Program-made: the position numbers and the translations under genes
Shown: in pieces, positions 24,370 through 33,403 of the stretch
Position numbering within the stretch: the stretch's first letter is position 1
Layout: every line of letters begins with the position of its first letter
Notes under the pieces: model-generated
The model's input: the letters and a program-made list of their open reading frames with translations, nothing else
Told to the model about the DNA's origin: nothing
Database searches by the model: none
DNA from: Actomonas sp051209155
GTDB lineage: Bacteria; Verrucomicrobiota; Verrucomicrobiia; Opitutales; Opitutaceae
Length of the DNA stretch: 64,000 bases
Assembly: GCA_051209155.1 (NCBI GenBank)
Contig: JBPJGB010000002.1
Strand: one strand, 5' to 3'

Positions 24370-25284
24370 TCAGCGCGGCGACGCGGGAGGCAGGTCGAGG
24401 TGGGTGCGGAGGAAGGTGTCGATGCGGGCGAGCTCGGCCGGCGCGGTGAAGGCCGGTCCGCCGTGGGCACTGCCGTGCATCACTGTGAACGATACGGGCA
24501 GCCCCAGCGCCTCGTAGGCGCCCTGCAACTCATGGGCTTGGTTGATGGGCATCTGCGGGTCCTGGTCGCCGTGACTGAGGTAGAGCGGCGGGTCCTGCGC
24601 ATCGACCTGAAACACCGGGCTGGCGAGTCGGGCGATCTCGGGCACGTCTTCGGGTTGACCGCCGAGGAGCAACTCAAGCGCGGGCCGACGAACGTTGAGG
24701 CCGTGCGGAGTGGATTGCGGGAGAATCGTGGTCAGGTTGCTGGCGCCGTAGAGGTCGACGATAGCCTGGATGGACGAGTCGGTGGAGAGGGCGGTGCCGA
24801 CCTTTCCTTCGAGTTCAGGTGAGCCGTTGCTGACGCCTACCAACGCGGCGAGGTGCCCGCCGGCGGAGGATCCGGCGATCACGAACGGCGCGGCGGGCAG
24901 TCCGAGTTCGGCGGCATGGGCGCGCAGGTAGCGGATCGCGGCTTTGATGTCGTGCACCTGCGCAGGAAAGGGCGCGACGGTGGAAAGGCGGTAATCCACA
25001 CTGGCCACGGCCCAGCCGTGGTCGGTCATGCCCTTGAGATCGACGCTGGAACGGTCGCCCGCCCGCCACGCGCCGCCGTGCACCCAGATCAGGACTCCGA
25101 CCGGACCGGCGTCACCAGAAGGTTGATACAGGTCGAGTTTGAGCTCCTGGTCGTCGAAAGTGGCAAAGGTGAGGCCCGTTCGGGTAGGCGCTTGGTCCGC
25201 GGCCGCCAGGGGCAGCAGGATCGCGGCGAGCAAAGTGCCGAGGACGGCGTCGAACCGCGGGAGGCGGCAAACCGGGGGTATCAT
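24370..25284 (-). CDS. Secreted alpha/beta-hydrolase (carboxylesterase, BD-FAE-like)
   Basis: 304 aa. The start at 25284 begins a signal peptide (IPPVCRLPRFDAVLGTLLAAILLPLAAAD, partly long). Oxyanion-hole motif VHGGAWRAG, nucleophile elbow GSSAGGH (GxSxG) in FVIAGSSAGGHLAALVGV, catalytic Asp probably in HGDQDPQMPI and His in HGSAHGG. All three triad elements are present, so an active esterase acting outside the cytoplasm on acyl or aryl esters, possibly on plant polysaccharide decorations given the lifestyle of related bacteria (inference). Divergent from the first TPR gene at 25446. Confidence 0.85.
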   Translation of the reverse strand: MIPPVCRLPRFDAVLGTLLAAILLPLAAADQAPTRTGLTFATFDDQELKLDLYQPSGDAGPVGVLIWVHGGAWRAGDRSSVDLKGMTDHGWAVASVDYRLSTVAPFPAQVHDIKAAIRYLRAHAAELGLPAAPFVIAGSSAGGHLAALVGVSNGSPELEGKVGTALSTDSSIQAIVDLYGASNLTTILPQSTPHGLNVRRPALELLLGGQPEDVPEIARLASPVFQVDAQDPPLYLSHGDQDPQMPINQAHELQGAYEALGLPVSFTVMHGSAHGGPAFTAPAELARIDTFLRTHLDLPPASPR

Positions 25285-25445
25285 CCGGGGATTCCAGCAC
25301 GCCGGCGCCACGACGACAAGGGGTGGTGAATGTGTCCGTTCAGCTTCGGGTTGGGGCCGACAGGTGAAAAGGGTCTTGGCGTAGGTCAACCGGTTCGATT
25401 GGGTGGGTCCACACTGGCCAAGTGGAACCTCAATGTCGTTTGCGT

Positions 25446-27317
25446 ATGAACTCCTTGGTCACCTCCGGACAGTGTCTATCGAACCTTAACCAATTTTTAG
25501 GTAGAGGGTTACGTCTCACCTGGGCCTTCCTCGCCTTTGCGGCTGGCCTCTTGTCGGCGGCGGAACGCGACGAAAAAGGCTGGTTTCGCTACGGCAACGA
25601 CGAGTTCGAGATTCTGGGCATCAACCGGGATTCCGACCACGAGGAGTTCGCGATGCGCTACCAGGTGTATCTCGACACGTTTGACAGCTACTTTGCCCGC
25701 GATGGGCTGCCGGCGCCGCGGGCCCTGATCCTGTCGATGCCCACCCGCCGCGAGTTCGCCGAGTTGATGGGGACGGCGAGCCAGGAATCCGGGATGACCA
25801 GTCTCGGTGGTTTTGTGGAAATCGATGGCGACGGCGGCACCGTGCTCAACTTCAGCCGCATTCATCCCGAGTCGCAATTGGGCGCGACGGTGTATCTGGA
25901 GTTGGAATGGCGGATGCGTCGCTATGGTTGGTATTTGCCGCCGTGGATTTCGCAGGGGGTGGGGGCGGTGTTTGCGTTTTCGCAGTTCCAACATCGGGGC
26001 GCGCTGGATGTCGGCAGTCTGCCTTTCGACCTGCGGCGCTGGAATGAAACGCACCTCTTGGACTGGGATCGCTTTTTTGCGGCCGGCCGACCGGACCTTG
26101 CGAAGATGACGCCGCGCGAGCGCGGGCAATACTGGGCCCAATCCTGGGGGTTGGTGCGTTGGTGGGTGTTTCGGTCGGATGATCCGCGGGCACGGATGGA
26201 GGAACTGACGGCTTTGACCGATCGGAGTGCGACGCCGGCGGAGTTGCTGGCTTACTTCGGTCTCAGCGCCGAGGCACTCACCGCGGAAGTGCTGCGGTAT
26301 GCCGGTGAACGCGATTACGAACGCTTTCGCTTTGATCCGGAAGTGGTTGATCGACGGATGCAGTTCGAAGCGCTGAGCACTGCGGAGTCGGAGGCTCTGC
26401 TGGCGGATATCCTGTTGGCGAGTGGGGATCTCGAAGGCGCCGAAGCCCGGCTGAATGCGGCTTTGGCGGCGAGCGATCGTCCGCTGCCGCTGCCGTTGCT
26501 GCTGGCCGACGCGCGGCGCTGTTTGATGATGGAACGACGGGCGGAGGCCGTGGCGCGATATCGGGAAGCGATGGAGCGGGGAACCGATAGTCCGTTCGCC
26601 TGGCTCGTATCGGCGGAGGAGCGCGTTTTTGCGCTGGAGGCCACCGCGGCGGAGAACGACCGCGAGTCGTGGCGCGCGGAATGGGAGGCGGCGGAGCGAG
26701 AGGCGCGGCGAGCGATCGCGTTGGATCCCTCGAATGGTCGCGCTTACAACGTGCTCGGGCGGGTCGCATTGCTGGCGGATGCGGTGGAGCCGGTTTGGAT
26801 CGATTTGATGCGGCAACGGGTGGGGGCCGATCTCTGGGGCGCACGCGTGCGCGGTTATCTGGGGATCCTGCTGGCCAAGGCCGGCCGGCAGGAGGATGCG
26901 GTGGCGGAGCTCACGATCGCAGCCCGCAATCCGGAGCTCAACGATGGGGAGCGCCACGCCACCTTACAGCGCCTGGCCGCGGTGCAAGCGTATTTGTCCG
27001 GCGATCGGGGGCAGCTCTTCGCGTCGGTGAGGGATGCGGTCAATGATCTGCTCGGGCAGGGGAACGTTGCGGATGCGCTGGCCTTGCTCGAGCGCACGGT
27101 GGCGAAGACGGAGGATGCCGGGCTCCGCGAGCAGTTTGCCGCCTTGGCCGTGGAGATCGAAGCCAACGTCACCCGGCAGATGGTCGCGGGCCTCATCAAA
27201 CGGCAGCGCTGGGCCGAGGCGCGGGAGACGGCAGAGACGTTTCTGGCCAAGGTGCCGGCGGATTCCGAGTTTCGCGCGGAGATCGAGGGGCTGTTGGCCC
27301 AGGTTCAAACGATGTAA
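25446..27317 (+). CDS. Secreted TPR protein with degenerate metallopeptidase-like domain (A)
   Basis: 623 aa. Unusually long N-terminus before a hydrophobic segment LRLTWAFLAFAAGLLSAAE that serves as signal sequence. Residues ~40-290 resemble DUF1570-type gluzincin domains (FEILGINRD, MPTRREFAELMGT, RYGWYLPPWISQGVGAVF), but the HExxH zinc motif is replaced by LELEW and no catalytic residues remain. Residues ~310-620 are TPR-like helices (AEAVARYREAMERGTDSPFA, ALDPSNGRAYNVLGRVALL). It heads a three-gene tandem array; the next gene starts within 21 bp, so co-transcription is very likely. Role unknown; a binding or scaffolding function is inferred. Confidence 0.8.
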   Translation: MNSLVTSGQCLSNLNQFLGRGLRLTWAFLAFAAGLLSAAERDEKGWFRYGNDEFEILGINRDSDHEEFAMRYQVYLDTFDSYFARDGLPAPRALILSMPTRREFAELMGTASQESGMTSLGGFVEIDGDGGTVLNFSRIHPESQLGATVYLELEWRMRRYGWYLPPWISQGVGAVFAFSQFQHRGALDVGSLPFDLRRWNETHLLDWDRFFAAGRPDLAKMTPRERGQYWAQSWGLVRWWVFRSDDPRARMEELTALTDRSATPAELLAYFGLSAEALTAEVLRYAGERDYERFRFDPEVVDRRMQFEALSTAESEALLADILLASGDLEGAEARLNAALAASDRPLPLPLLLADARRCLMMERRAEAVARYREAMERGTDSPFAWLVSAEERVFALEATAAENDRESWRAEWEAAEREARRAIALDPSNGRAYNVLGRVALLADAVEPVWIDLMRQRVGADLWGARVRGYLGILLAKAGRQEDAVAELTIAARNPELNDGERHATLQRLAAVQAYLSGDRGQLFASVRDAVNDLLGQGNVADALALLERTVAKTEDAGLREQFAALAVEIEANVTRQMVAGLIKRQRWAEARETAETFLAKVPADSEFRAEIEGLLAQVQTM

Positions 27318-27337
27318 TGGAACGTAGGATACGATTT

Positions 27338-29287
27338 ATGAAACGACTTCCAAAGTGGGTCGGGGTGTGGGCCGGGTTGGTCCTTGTGGTGTTGCCGGCG
27401 ATGGCGCGTGACTGGATCAAGTTGGAGACGCCCGGGTTCGTGGTGATGAGCGATGCGCGCGAGAGCGCCGTGCGGGAGTTCGCGTTGGAGTTCGCGGGTT
27501 TTCGGGAGGCGACCCGCCAATTGTTCGCCCCGGATGGCGTGCGGGTGCCGCGGTCGGTGATCATCCTGCATTCCAGCCACAAGGACTTCGTGGCGTATGG
27601 TGCGCGCACCGACGGCGACTCGCGGTCGAAGCCGTTCAGTTTTTCAACCGAAGTCGACGGTCGGGCGGTGACCGCTCTGGCGCGCGGCTCCGATTGGGCA
27701 AAAACCCGGCGCTTGATGGCGGAGTTTGAGACGATGTGGCTGTTGCGCCGCTACGGTTGGTCACTGCCCACTTGGATGGCACAGGGCAGCGGGAGTGTGG
27801 TCTCGACCGCCTACGTCGATGACGGTGAAGCGGTTGTGGTGGGGGACACGATGTTTCACGCCAAGGTGTGGCGTAACGACGTCATGTTGCCGTGGTCACG
27901 CTTCTTCGAGATCGGTCGCACCTCACCGGAGTATCGCGGTGAGAAAGACTATGGTGTCTATCACGCGCAGGCGTGGGGTTTGATGCACTGGCTGCTGCTG
28001 CGGGATGACGCGGGATCGCGGCGCTTCGTGGACTTGGCGCGGCGGGTCACGCAGGAGCCGTTTGCGGATGGGGCGGTCGCCGTCGCCGGGGTTGAGCTTG
28101 ATGATTTTAATCGCGAGATCCGTTCGCACGTGCGGGGACGTCTGCCTTCGGTGCGCCTGCCGTTTGACGCGAACGCGGTGTCGGCCGCGATGACGATCGA
28201 GCCGTTGGCGGAGGCGGAGCTGCTGGCCATGCAGGCGGATGTCGCGGCTGCGGCGGGCAATTCTGCCGAGGCCGACTTGCGCTACCTGAAGGCGGTGTCG
28301 CTGGCCCGAGACGCGGCTTACACGCTGGAGTCGGGGGCGCGGTGGTTGGATCGCCGCGGGGACCGGGCGGCTTCGATCGACAAATACCGGGCGGCGATCG
28401 CGGCGGGGTCGGAGAATCCGGACGCCTATCTCAACTCGGCGGCTTGGCGTCTGCAACGCAGCGGAGGGGGCGTCGATCGGATTGGCGGCGGTGTTCCCGT
28501 GGTGATGGAGGAAGCCGAAGCAGAGGTGCGGCGGGCGCTGGAACTCGATCCGGGGTCGGGCAAAGCCTACCGCTTGCTGGGGCGGATCGCGATTTTGGAG
28601 AAGGCGCCGGACGAATCGAAGTTGGACGATCTTGCGCGGGCGATAGGCTCTGATTTTTGGGGCACCGAAGCCCGCTACTATCGGGCCTTGTTGTTGCGAC
28701 GACTGGACCGAAACGAGGAAGCCAAGGCCGATCTGCAGTGGATCATCTCGCAGGCGGAGACCAGCGAAACGCGGCGGGCGAATGCCGAAAGCCGGTTGGC
28801 GGACATGCGGACCGAACCCTTGAACGAGCAGGTGGTCGCTTTGGCCAAGCGCAACGCTTTCGACGAAGCGTTGGCGGCGATCGACGCATGGGAGAAGACC
28901 GAAGCGCAGCCCGAGGATGCGGGGTTGCTGCGTTCCCTGCGCGATCAACTTTTGGACGGGAAGGCCAACCATGAGCAACGCGAGCTGGACCGCGAGATGC
29001 GCAACTTGAACCGGATGTTGAAGGCGCGTTCGTTTGAGGCCGCCCAGCGGGCGGCGCGGGAACTGGCCGGGCGCGATGTATCCGATTCATTGCGACAGGC
29101 GTTTCAACGCGTTGCCCGGCAGGTTGATGAAATCGCCACCCTGCAGCTCATGAAGGCCGCGAACAAGGAAGCACGCTGGGCGGACGCGGTCGCGCTGGCG
29201 GAGGAGTATTTGCCGGCCGCTCCCGCCGAGTCCAAGTATCGCAGTCAAATCGAGGCTTTGCTGGCGGAAGCTCAGGCCAAGCAATGA
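27338..29287 (+). CDS. Secreted TPR protein with degenerate metallopeptidase-like domain (B)
   Basis: 649 aa with signal peptide MKRLPKWVGVWAGLVLVVLP; AGGA at about 27323-27326, roughly 10 nt before the ATG, favours this start over the ATG at 27317, which overlaps the previous stop. Same two-part design as A: WIKLETPGFVVMSDARES opens the domain and RRYGWSLPTWMAQGSGSVV replaces the canonical PxWLxEG helix, while the zinc motif position holds MAEFETMWLL, so HExxH is lost. TPR helices follow (NSAEADLRYLKAVSLARDAA, ALELDPGSGKAYRLLGRIAI). A and B share the RYGW(Y/S)LP(P/T)W signature. Confidence 0.8.
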   Translation: MKRLPKWVGVWAGLVLVVLPAMARDWIKLETPGFVVMSDARESAVREFALEFAGFREATRQLFAPDGVRVPRSVIILHSSHKDFVAYGARTDGDSRSKPFSFSTEVDGRAVTALARGSDWAKTRRLMAEFETMWLLRRYGWSLPTWMAQGSGSVVSTAYVDDGEAVVVGDTMFHAKVWRNDVMLPWSRFFEIGRTSPEYRGEKDYGVYHAQAWGLMHWLLLRDDAGSRRFVDLARRVTQEPFADGAVAVAGVELDDFNREIRSHVRGRLPSVRLPFDANAVSAAMTIEPLAEAELLAMQADVAAAAGNSAEADLRYLKAVSLARDAAYTLESGARWLDRRGDRAASIDKYRAAIAAGSENPDAYLNSAAWRLQRSGGGVDRIGGGVPVVMEEAEAEVRRALELDPGSGKAYRLLGRIAILEKAPDESKLDDLARAIGSDFWGTEARYYRALLLRRLDRNEEAKADLQWIISQAETSETRRANAESRLADMRTEPLNEQVVALAKRNAFDEALAAIDAWEKTEAQPEDAGLLRSLRDQLLDGKANHEQRELDREMRNLNRMLKARSFEAAQRAARELAGRDVSDSLRQAFQRVARQVDEIATLQLMKAANKEARWADAVALAEEYLPAAPAESKYRSQIEALLAEAQAKQ

Positions 29288-29369
29288 GTGTCGCGGTCGC
29301 CTCAGGACGATTCGCGATTCAATCACTGACTCGACCGTTTCGATTGCCTGCATTACGCATCGTTTGCCC

Positions 29370-30977
29370 ATGAAAACCCGCCTCAAGTTTCTGTTTGTCT
29401 TCCTGATCCTCATGGTCGGCGCCAGCCGTGCCGCCGCGGCGGAGTCGTGGTGGAAACTCGAGGCGGACGCGGTCACCATCTACACCGACAGTTCAGCCAA
29501 AACGGCGGAGCTTTACGCGCAGGATTTTGACGCGATGTCCGGCTTGGTGCAGGCGGTGTTGGGACGGGAAGGTTACCAGCCGCCCCGGCCGATCGTGGTG
29601 TTGTTCCGCCGGGAAAAGGATCTGGCGGCCATCTTTGGATCGGTTGCCACGGAGGTCGACGAAGAGATTCTGCAACAAACGCTCACGGTCGACGGCCGTC
29701 AGGTGATCGCGATGACGACGTCGATGTCTAAGGAAACGCGGGTGCCGGCAAACCCCGGCCTGCTTGCGGCTTACGGCCGGGCAATGCCGTGGTGGGTGGC
29801 GCAGGGATTGCACATGGTGCTCGAACAACGTTTCAGCGGGAGCGACATCGACTACCGGGGGATGGACAAGAAGGACTTTCCGGAGCGTTGGTCCGATGAC
29901 GAAGTCACCCCGTGGGAGGTCTTTTTCAGTCCTGCCGGTCGGCTCGAAATGATGGCGACGGATGACGAGCGCACGGCTTTGCAGGCCCGCGCCTGGGGCA
30001 TCATGAGCTGGCTGATGGATGGTCATGAAGGGGCGGAGCGCGTGCAGCGCTTTCTCTCGTTGATGCAGGACCGACCGGTGCCGCAGGCCTTGGAGGCGGT
30101 CGCCGGTCTCAGTTTGGAGGAGCTGAAAGTCCCAATTTTGCGCTCGGTGCGGAATCGGAAGGCCCGGGAGGAGTTTCGCGCGTGGTATCTGGAGCGGAAA
30201 CCGATCGATGCTTACGAGGCGGTGCCGTTGCCCGAGGCGGAGCGGCTCGCGCTGTGGAGTGACGCCGCGTTGGCGAACGGGCGGGAGCGCGATGCGCGCA
30301 AGGCGTTTGAGCAAGCGAAGCAGGCGGCGCCGGAATCCTTGGCTGTCATCGAGCTGGAGGCGCGGCGCGCGTATAAGGCTGGTGATCAGGTGCAGGCCTA
30401 CGCGCACTATCTGCAGGCCGTCGAGCAGGGCACCGAAAACGCTTGGGCGCATGTGTCGGTGGCGTCGTGGCAATTGCAGCAGTTGAGCGCGGGCGAGGCC
30501 TATGCGCTGGGCGACATCCGTGATCTGATGCTGCGAGCGGTCGAACTGAGTCCGGGTATGGTGGAGGCTTATCAGGTCCTCGGCACGATCGGATTGGTTT
30601 CTCCCAACGCGGAGCCGGCGGTGCTGCAGGCCTTGTCGGATCGGGTGGGGCCGGATGCGGTCGGGGCGCAGGCGCGACTTTACCGTGCGGCTTTGCGTGC
30701 GCGTGGCGGTGAAACGGCATCCGCCTTGGCCGATCTGGAGATGATCATGGCCGAGCCCGAAGCGCCGCGGAATTTCAAGTTGAGCGCGTTGCAGCAATGG
30801 TCGGCCCTGGCGCTGCCTGAGCTGCAGGCGACGGTCAAGGCTGCCTTGGCCAAGGGTGATGTGGCGGCGGCGCTGGCCGCGGTCGATGAGACGCAGGCCG
30901 CGGAAACCCGGTCCCTGGCGATCGATGCCTGCAAGTTGTTGCGGGCGCAGATCGAGCAGATGGCGAAGGGGCGGTAG
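29370..30977 (+). CDS. Secreted TPR protein with degenerate metallopeptidase-like domain (C)
   Basis: 535 aa with signal peptide MKTRLKFLFVFLILMVGASRAAAA. The opening WWKLEADAVTIYTDSSAKT aligns with the same region of B (WIKLETPGFVVMSD). PIVVLFRREKDLAAIFGS and MPWWVAQGLHMVL mark the degenerate peptidase-like domain; again no HExxH. TPR helices: ERDARKAFEQAKQAAPESLA, AVELSPGMVEAYQVLGTIGL. It is shorter than A and B and the most diverged, and is separated from B by 82 bp. It ends convergent with the anti-sigma gene. The ATG at 29370 starts the signal peptide. Confidence 0.8.
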   Translation: MKTRLKFLFVFLILMVGASRAAAAESWWKLEADAVTIYTDSSAKTAELYAQDFDAMSGLVQAVLGREGYQPPRPIVVLFRREKDLAAIFGSVATEVDEEILQQTLTVDGRQVIAMTTSMSKETRVPANPGLLAAYGRAMPWWVAQGLHMVLEQRFSGSDIDYRGMDKKDFPERWSDDEVTPWEVFFSPAGRLEMMATDDERTALQARAWGIMSWLMDGHEGAERVQRFLSLMQDRPVPQALEAVAGLSLEELKVPILRSVRNRKAREEFRAWYLERKPIDAYEAVPLPEAERLALWSDAALANGRERDARKAFEQAKQAAPESLAVIELEARRAYKAGDQVQAYAHYLQAVEQGTENAWAHVSVASWQLQQLSAGEAYALGDIRDLMLRAVELSPGMVEAYQVLGTIGLVSPNAEPAVLQALSDRVGPDAVGAQARLYRAALRARGGETASALADLEMIMAEPEAPRNFKLSALQQWSALALPELQATVKAALAKGDVAAALAAVDETQAAETRSLAIDACKLLRAQIEQMAKGR

Positions 30978-31027
30978 GGCTGATCCAGGCAGCCACTCGC
31001 TCGCCTTCTCAGCCACCCATCAGGCGC

Positions 31028-31585
31028 TTAGATCGAGGCTTCGTCGGGCGGGTCGCTGGCCCAAACAATCAGCCACCCCGACTCGTCGTCGACATAGACG
31101 AAGGGACTGGCGTCCTCGTTGTCGGTCTCGACGTATTCGGCGTGCGCGGTGAAGGCGAAATGCTGATCCATCTCCGGCCACGTGCCGTCGAAGGAGTCGG
31201 TTTGCGCGACGGTGGTTGCTGGTTCCACGGGGGTCGGACCGAGCGCTGGGGGGCGGGCCTGCCAAACCACCAATGCGATCGCCGCCACCGCGGTGAGCGG
31301 GGCGGCAATGCGGAGTAACCCAGCCCAGGCGGCGGCGGGTGTGGCGGCCCCTTCGCCTTGGCGAATCTTGCGGCGGACCGCATGCCACTCGGTTTGGGGA
31401 TCGGGGATGGGGACATCACCAACTTCGCGTTGCCAATCGTGGAGTGATTTGGTCAGCCCCTCCTGGAGGCTGCGGCACTCGGGGCAGGAGGCGAGGTGGT
31501 CGGCGACCTCCCGGGCTGCTGCGGCCGAGACGGAGGTCTCATCGCGATCGGCGAAGAGATGGTCCTGGATTTGACGGCAGTTCAT
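31028..31585 (-). CDS. Zinc-finger anti-sigma factor
   Basis: 185 aa. The N-terminal anti-sigma zinc domain has MNCRQIQDHLF and HLASCPEC, the H-x3-C-x2-C signature that grips an ECF sigma factor. A single TM follows (LLRIAAPLTAVAAIALVVW, ~residues 88-107), leaving ~75 periplasmic residues rich in D, E and T with no named fold. The start at 31585 is chosen because it places the Cys-containing helix at the N-terminus. It is the last gene in the minus-strand run that includes the sigma factor (33317), although two secreted proteins lie between them, which is unusual because anti-sigma genes normally follow their sigma gene directly. Confidence 0.85.
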   Translation of the reverse strand: MNCRQIQDHLFADRDETSVSAAAAREVADHLASCPECRSLQEGLTKSLHDWQREVGDVPIPDPQTEWHAVRRKIRQGEGAATPAAAWAGLLRIAAPLTAVAAIALVVWQARPPALGPTPVEPATTVAQTDSFDGTWPEMDQHFAFTAHAEYVETDNEDASPFVYVDDESGWLIVWASDPPDEASI

Positions 31586-31617
31586 GGGAGGGCGGAAGGT
31601 GGGGGAGCGGGGGGAGC

Positions 31618-32100
31618 TTACCAGCGGCCCCGGGTGGAAACCCAGACCTTTTCGTTGCGATAGGTCCAGTAGCCACGTTGGACGTGCTTGGTGCGGTTGC
31701 CCCAACGGTCGCGGGTGAAGGTGACCTGCTTGGGGATCCAGACCTTCACGGTGCGGTAAGTCCAGTAACCACCGCGGTCGTGGTGGCGGCCACCGCGGTC
31801 GTAGTGGCGGTCGCGATCATGGCGGCCGCGATCGCGATCATGACGATCATAGTCACGACGGCGGTCGCGGTCACGGTGGTCGCGATGGTCGCGGTAATCG
31901 CGATCGCGATGGGAGTAGGCGACGTCGAAGCTGACGTTGGCGTCGTGGTCGAGCGCGTCGTCGATGACGGCGCCGATGACGAGTCCGCCGAGCACACCGC
32001 CGAGGATGGCGGCTTCCTTGTCTCCGATGGCGGCGGCGGGACGAGCGGTGAGGGCGAGAGCCGCGACAGCGGCGGCGAGAATCGTGAGGGTCTTTTTCAT
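31618..32100 (-). CDS. Secreted Asp/Arg/His-rich protein with paired YWTYR-VW motifs
   Basis: 160 aa. A good ribosome site (AAGGAG, 7 nt upstream) and the signal peptide MKKTLTILAAAVAALALTARP fix the start at 32100. A glycine-rich hydrophobic stretch (GGVLGGLVIGAVIDDAL) resembles glycine-zipper surface proteins. Residues ~70-115 are an extreme DR/DH repeat (DRDYRDHRDHRDRD), possibly metal-binding or nucleic-acid-like polyampholyte. The C-terminus has two copies of YWTYR-x2-KVW separated by 29 residues. The DNA of the repeat is a run of cgatcgcg/gcggtcg units. It lies 32 bp before the anti-sigma gene. Confidence 0.75.
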   Translation of the reverse strand: MKKTLTILAAAVAALALTARPAAAIGDKEAAILGGVLGGLVIGAVIDDALDHDANVSFDVAYSHRDRDYRDHRDHRDRDRRRDYDRHDRDRGRHDRDRHYDRGGRHHDRGGYWTYRTVKVWIPKQVTFTRDRWGNRTKHVQRGYWTYRNEKVWVSTRGRW

Positions 32101-32194
32101 GGTGATCTCCTTGGTTGAGTTCACCGGATTGCGACGAAGCCCGGGCGGGGCGTATTCACTTTTTGGGAAAGGAATTTCGATCCGCTGGATTTTT

Positions 32195-32258
32195 ACCGAA
32201 GGTAACGAAGGGAAGCAGAAGGTGGGGGTTGGGCTTCGTCTTCTTCATTTCCTTCCGT
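32195..32258. repeat. Purine/pyrimidine inverted-repeat element
   Basis: ACCGAAGGTAACGAAGGGAA (32195-32214) continues into a purine-rich arm; CTTCGTCTTCTTCATTTCCT (32234-32253) and TCCGT form the imperfectly complementary pyrimidine arm. Same design as the element at 13398-13467: a purine arm facing a pyrimidine arm over a short loop. It lies between the gene ending at 32269 and the gene starting at 32100, and could be a terminator, an attenuator or a dispersed intergenic repeat. Confidence 0.45.
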
Positions 32259-32268
32259 GAGGATCGTC

Positions 32269-32721
32269 TTAGTCGGCGATGAGGATGACGGCGTAGACCT
32301 CGTGGTCATTGCGCGAGGGGCCGCCAAGCACGGCGGGCACGCCCGGGCGCAGCACGAGGCCGGTGCGCATGAGGCGGCGGCCGTTGCCGTCCCATTCCAC
32401 CTGCACGCGGATACGGTCGCCCTTGGCGGGCTCAGTGTTGATCTCGAGCCGGTGGCCTTGACCGAGCGACAGGGTGCCGGAGCCCGGGGTGTCGAGCGTC
32501 GCGCGGTCGGAGCCCAGTTGCTGGAAGCTCTCGAAGCGGAGAATGCGGCGCAGGGTGTCCTCGTAGCGGGAAAGGCTGCGGTCGGTGGCGCCGGGCTCCT
32601 TGGAGGCGGAGACGAGGATGGCGCGCAGGGCCACGCGGTCGTTACCCTGGGCGTGAGCGGCGGGAACGGCCATGGCGGCGAGGAGGGCGGCGAGGCCGCA
32701 GAGGGAAAGGATTAGTCGCAT
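32269..32721 (-). CDS. Small secreted protein in the sigma-factor operon
   Basis: 150 aa, no family named with certainty. Signal peptide MRLILSLCGLAALLAAMAVPAAHA, then a mature domain of about 125 residues beginning with RVALRAILVSASKEPGATDR, containing YEDTLRRILRFESFQQLG and LSLGQGHRLEINTEP, a pattern seen in small predicted envelope proteins of Bacteroidota and PVC bacteria. Its start lies inside the last codons of the sigma gene (10-nt overlap, 32712-32721), so it is translationally coupled to the sigma factor. The coupling suggests a role in the same stress or signalling pathway; the biochemical role is unknown. Confidence 0.7.
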   Translation of the reverse strand: MRLILSLCGLAALLAAMAVPAAHAQGNDRVALRAILVSASKEPGATDRSLSRYEDTLRRILRFESFQQLGSDRATLDTPGSGTLSLGQGHRLEINTEPAKGDRIRVQVEWDGNGRRLMRTGLVLRPGVPAVLGGPSRNDHEVYAVILIAD

Positions 32722-33317
32722 GAGGATTCGCGGAGTTTTTGGGCGAGCAGGCGGCGGGCGTGAAAGAGGCGCGACATGACGGTGCCGCGGCGAATGCCGA
32801 CGGCGGCGGCGATTTCGTCGTAAGATAGACCTTCCACCTCGCGCAAGGCGAGCACGGCGCGGTGTTTTGGCGGCAGGCTGTTGAGCAGGGCGGTGAAGTG
32901 TTCGCGGCGCTCCTCGGCCTCGAGTTGGGCAGGGGCGGCGGGTTCGTCGTCGGCGGGTTCAACGAAGGTCCGGGTTTCGCCGTCTTCGTCCTCGCGGGAA
33001 AAGGGGAGGAAGCGATCGAACCAGCGGCGCCGTTTGCGCAGGTGGTCGAGGGCGCGACGGGTGGAAATAGGGTGCAGCCAGGTGGTAAATTTGGCGTCGC
33101 CGCGATAGCGCGGCAGTTCGCGCCAGACCTTTAGCCAGACTTCCTGCGCGAGATCGCGGGCGTCGTGTTCGTTGCGCACGATGGCGTAGACGGTCCGAAA
33201 CACGGTTTCGTAGTGGCGCTGCATGAGGTCGCCGAAGGCGGCTTCGTCACCCTCCCGGGCACGGGTGATGAGCTCGGGCTCAGCCGCGGTGGTGGCGTCC
33301 GACGGGGGCGAATCCAT
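32712..33317 (-). CDS. ECF-type RNA polymerase sigma factor
   Basis: 201 aa. Region 2 (LMQRHYETVFRTVYAIVRNE, DARDLAQEVWLKVWRELPRY, FTTWLHPISTRRALDHLRKR) and region 4 (LNSLPPKHRAVLALREVEGL, YDEIAAAVGIRRGTVMSRLF) are complete; no region 3 is present, as in ECF sigma factors. An acidic linker (EDEDGETRTFVEPADDEPAA) separates them. It overlaps the next gene by 10 nt and lies upstream of an anti-sigma factor two genes later. It would direct RNA polymerase to a small regulon when the anti-sigma factor releases it; the regulon and trigger are unknown. Confidence 0.92.
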   Translation of the reverse strand: MDSPPSDATTAAEPELITRAREGDEAAFGDLMQRHYETVFRTVYAIVRNEHDARDLAQEVWLKVWRELPRYRGDAKFTTWLHPISTRRALDHLRKRRRWFDRFLPFSREDEDGETRTFVEPADDEPAAPAQLEAEERREHFTALLNSLPPKHRAVLALREVEGLSYDEIAAAVGIRRGTVMSRLFHARRLLAQKLRESSCD

Positions 33318-33403
33318 GCGCGTGGAGAAGGGGGGCGGCGGAGCGACTCAGCGCCCGCAATCACCGCGTTCGCGGGACAGGGCGGGCGGCCTACATGGTG
33401 GTC

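Noticed and set aside
25388..25407. Sequence resembling a tRNA T-arm (GGTTCGATTGGG)
   Set aside because: No acceptor, D-arm or anticodon stem can be folded around it; it lies in a divergent promoter gap.
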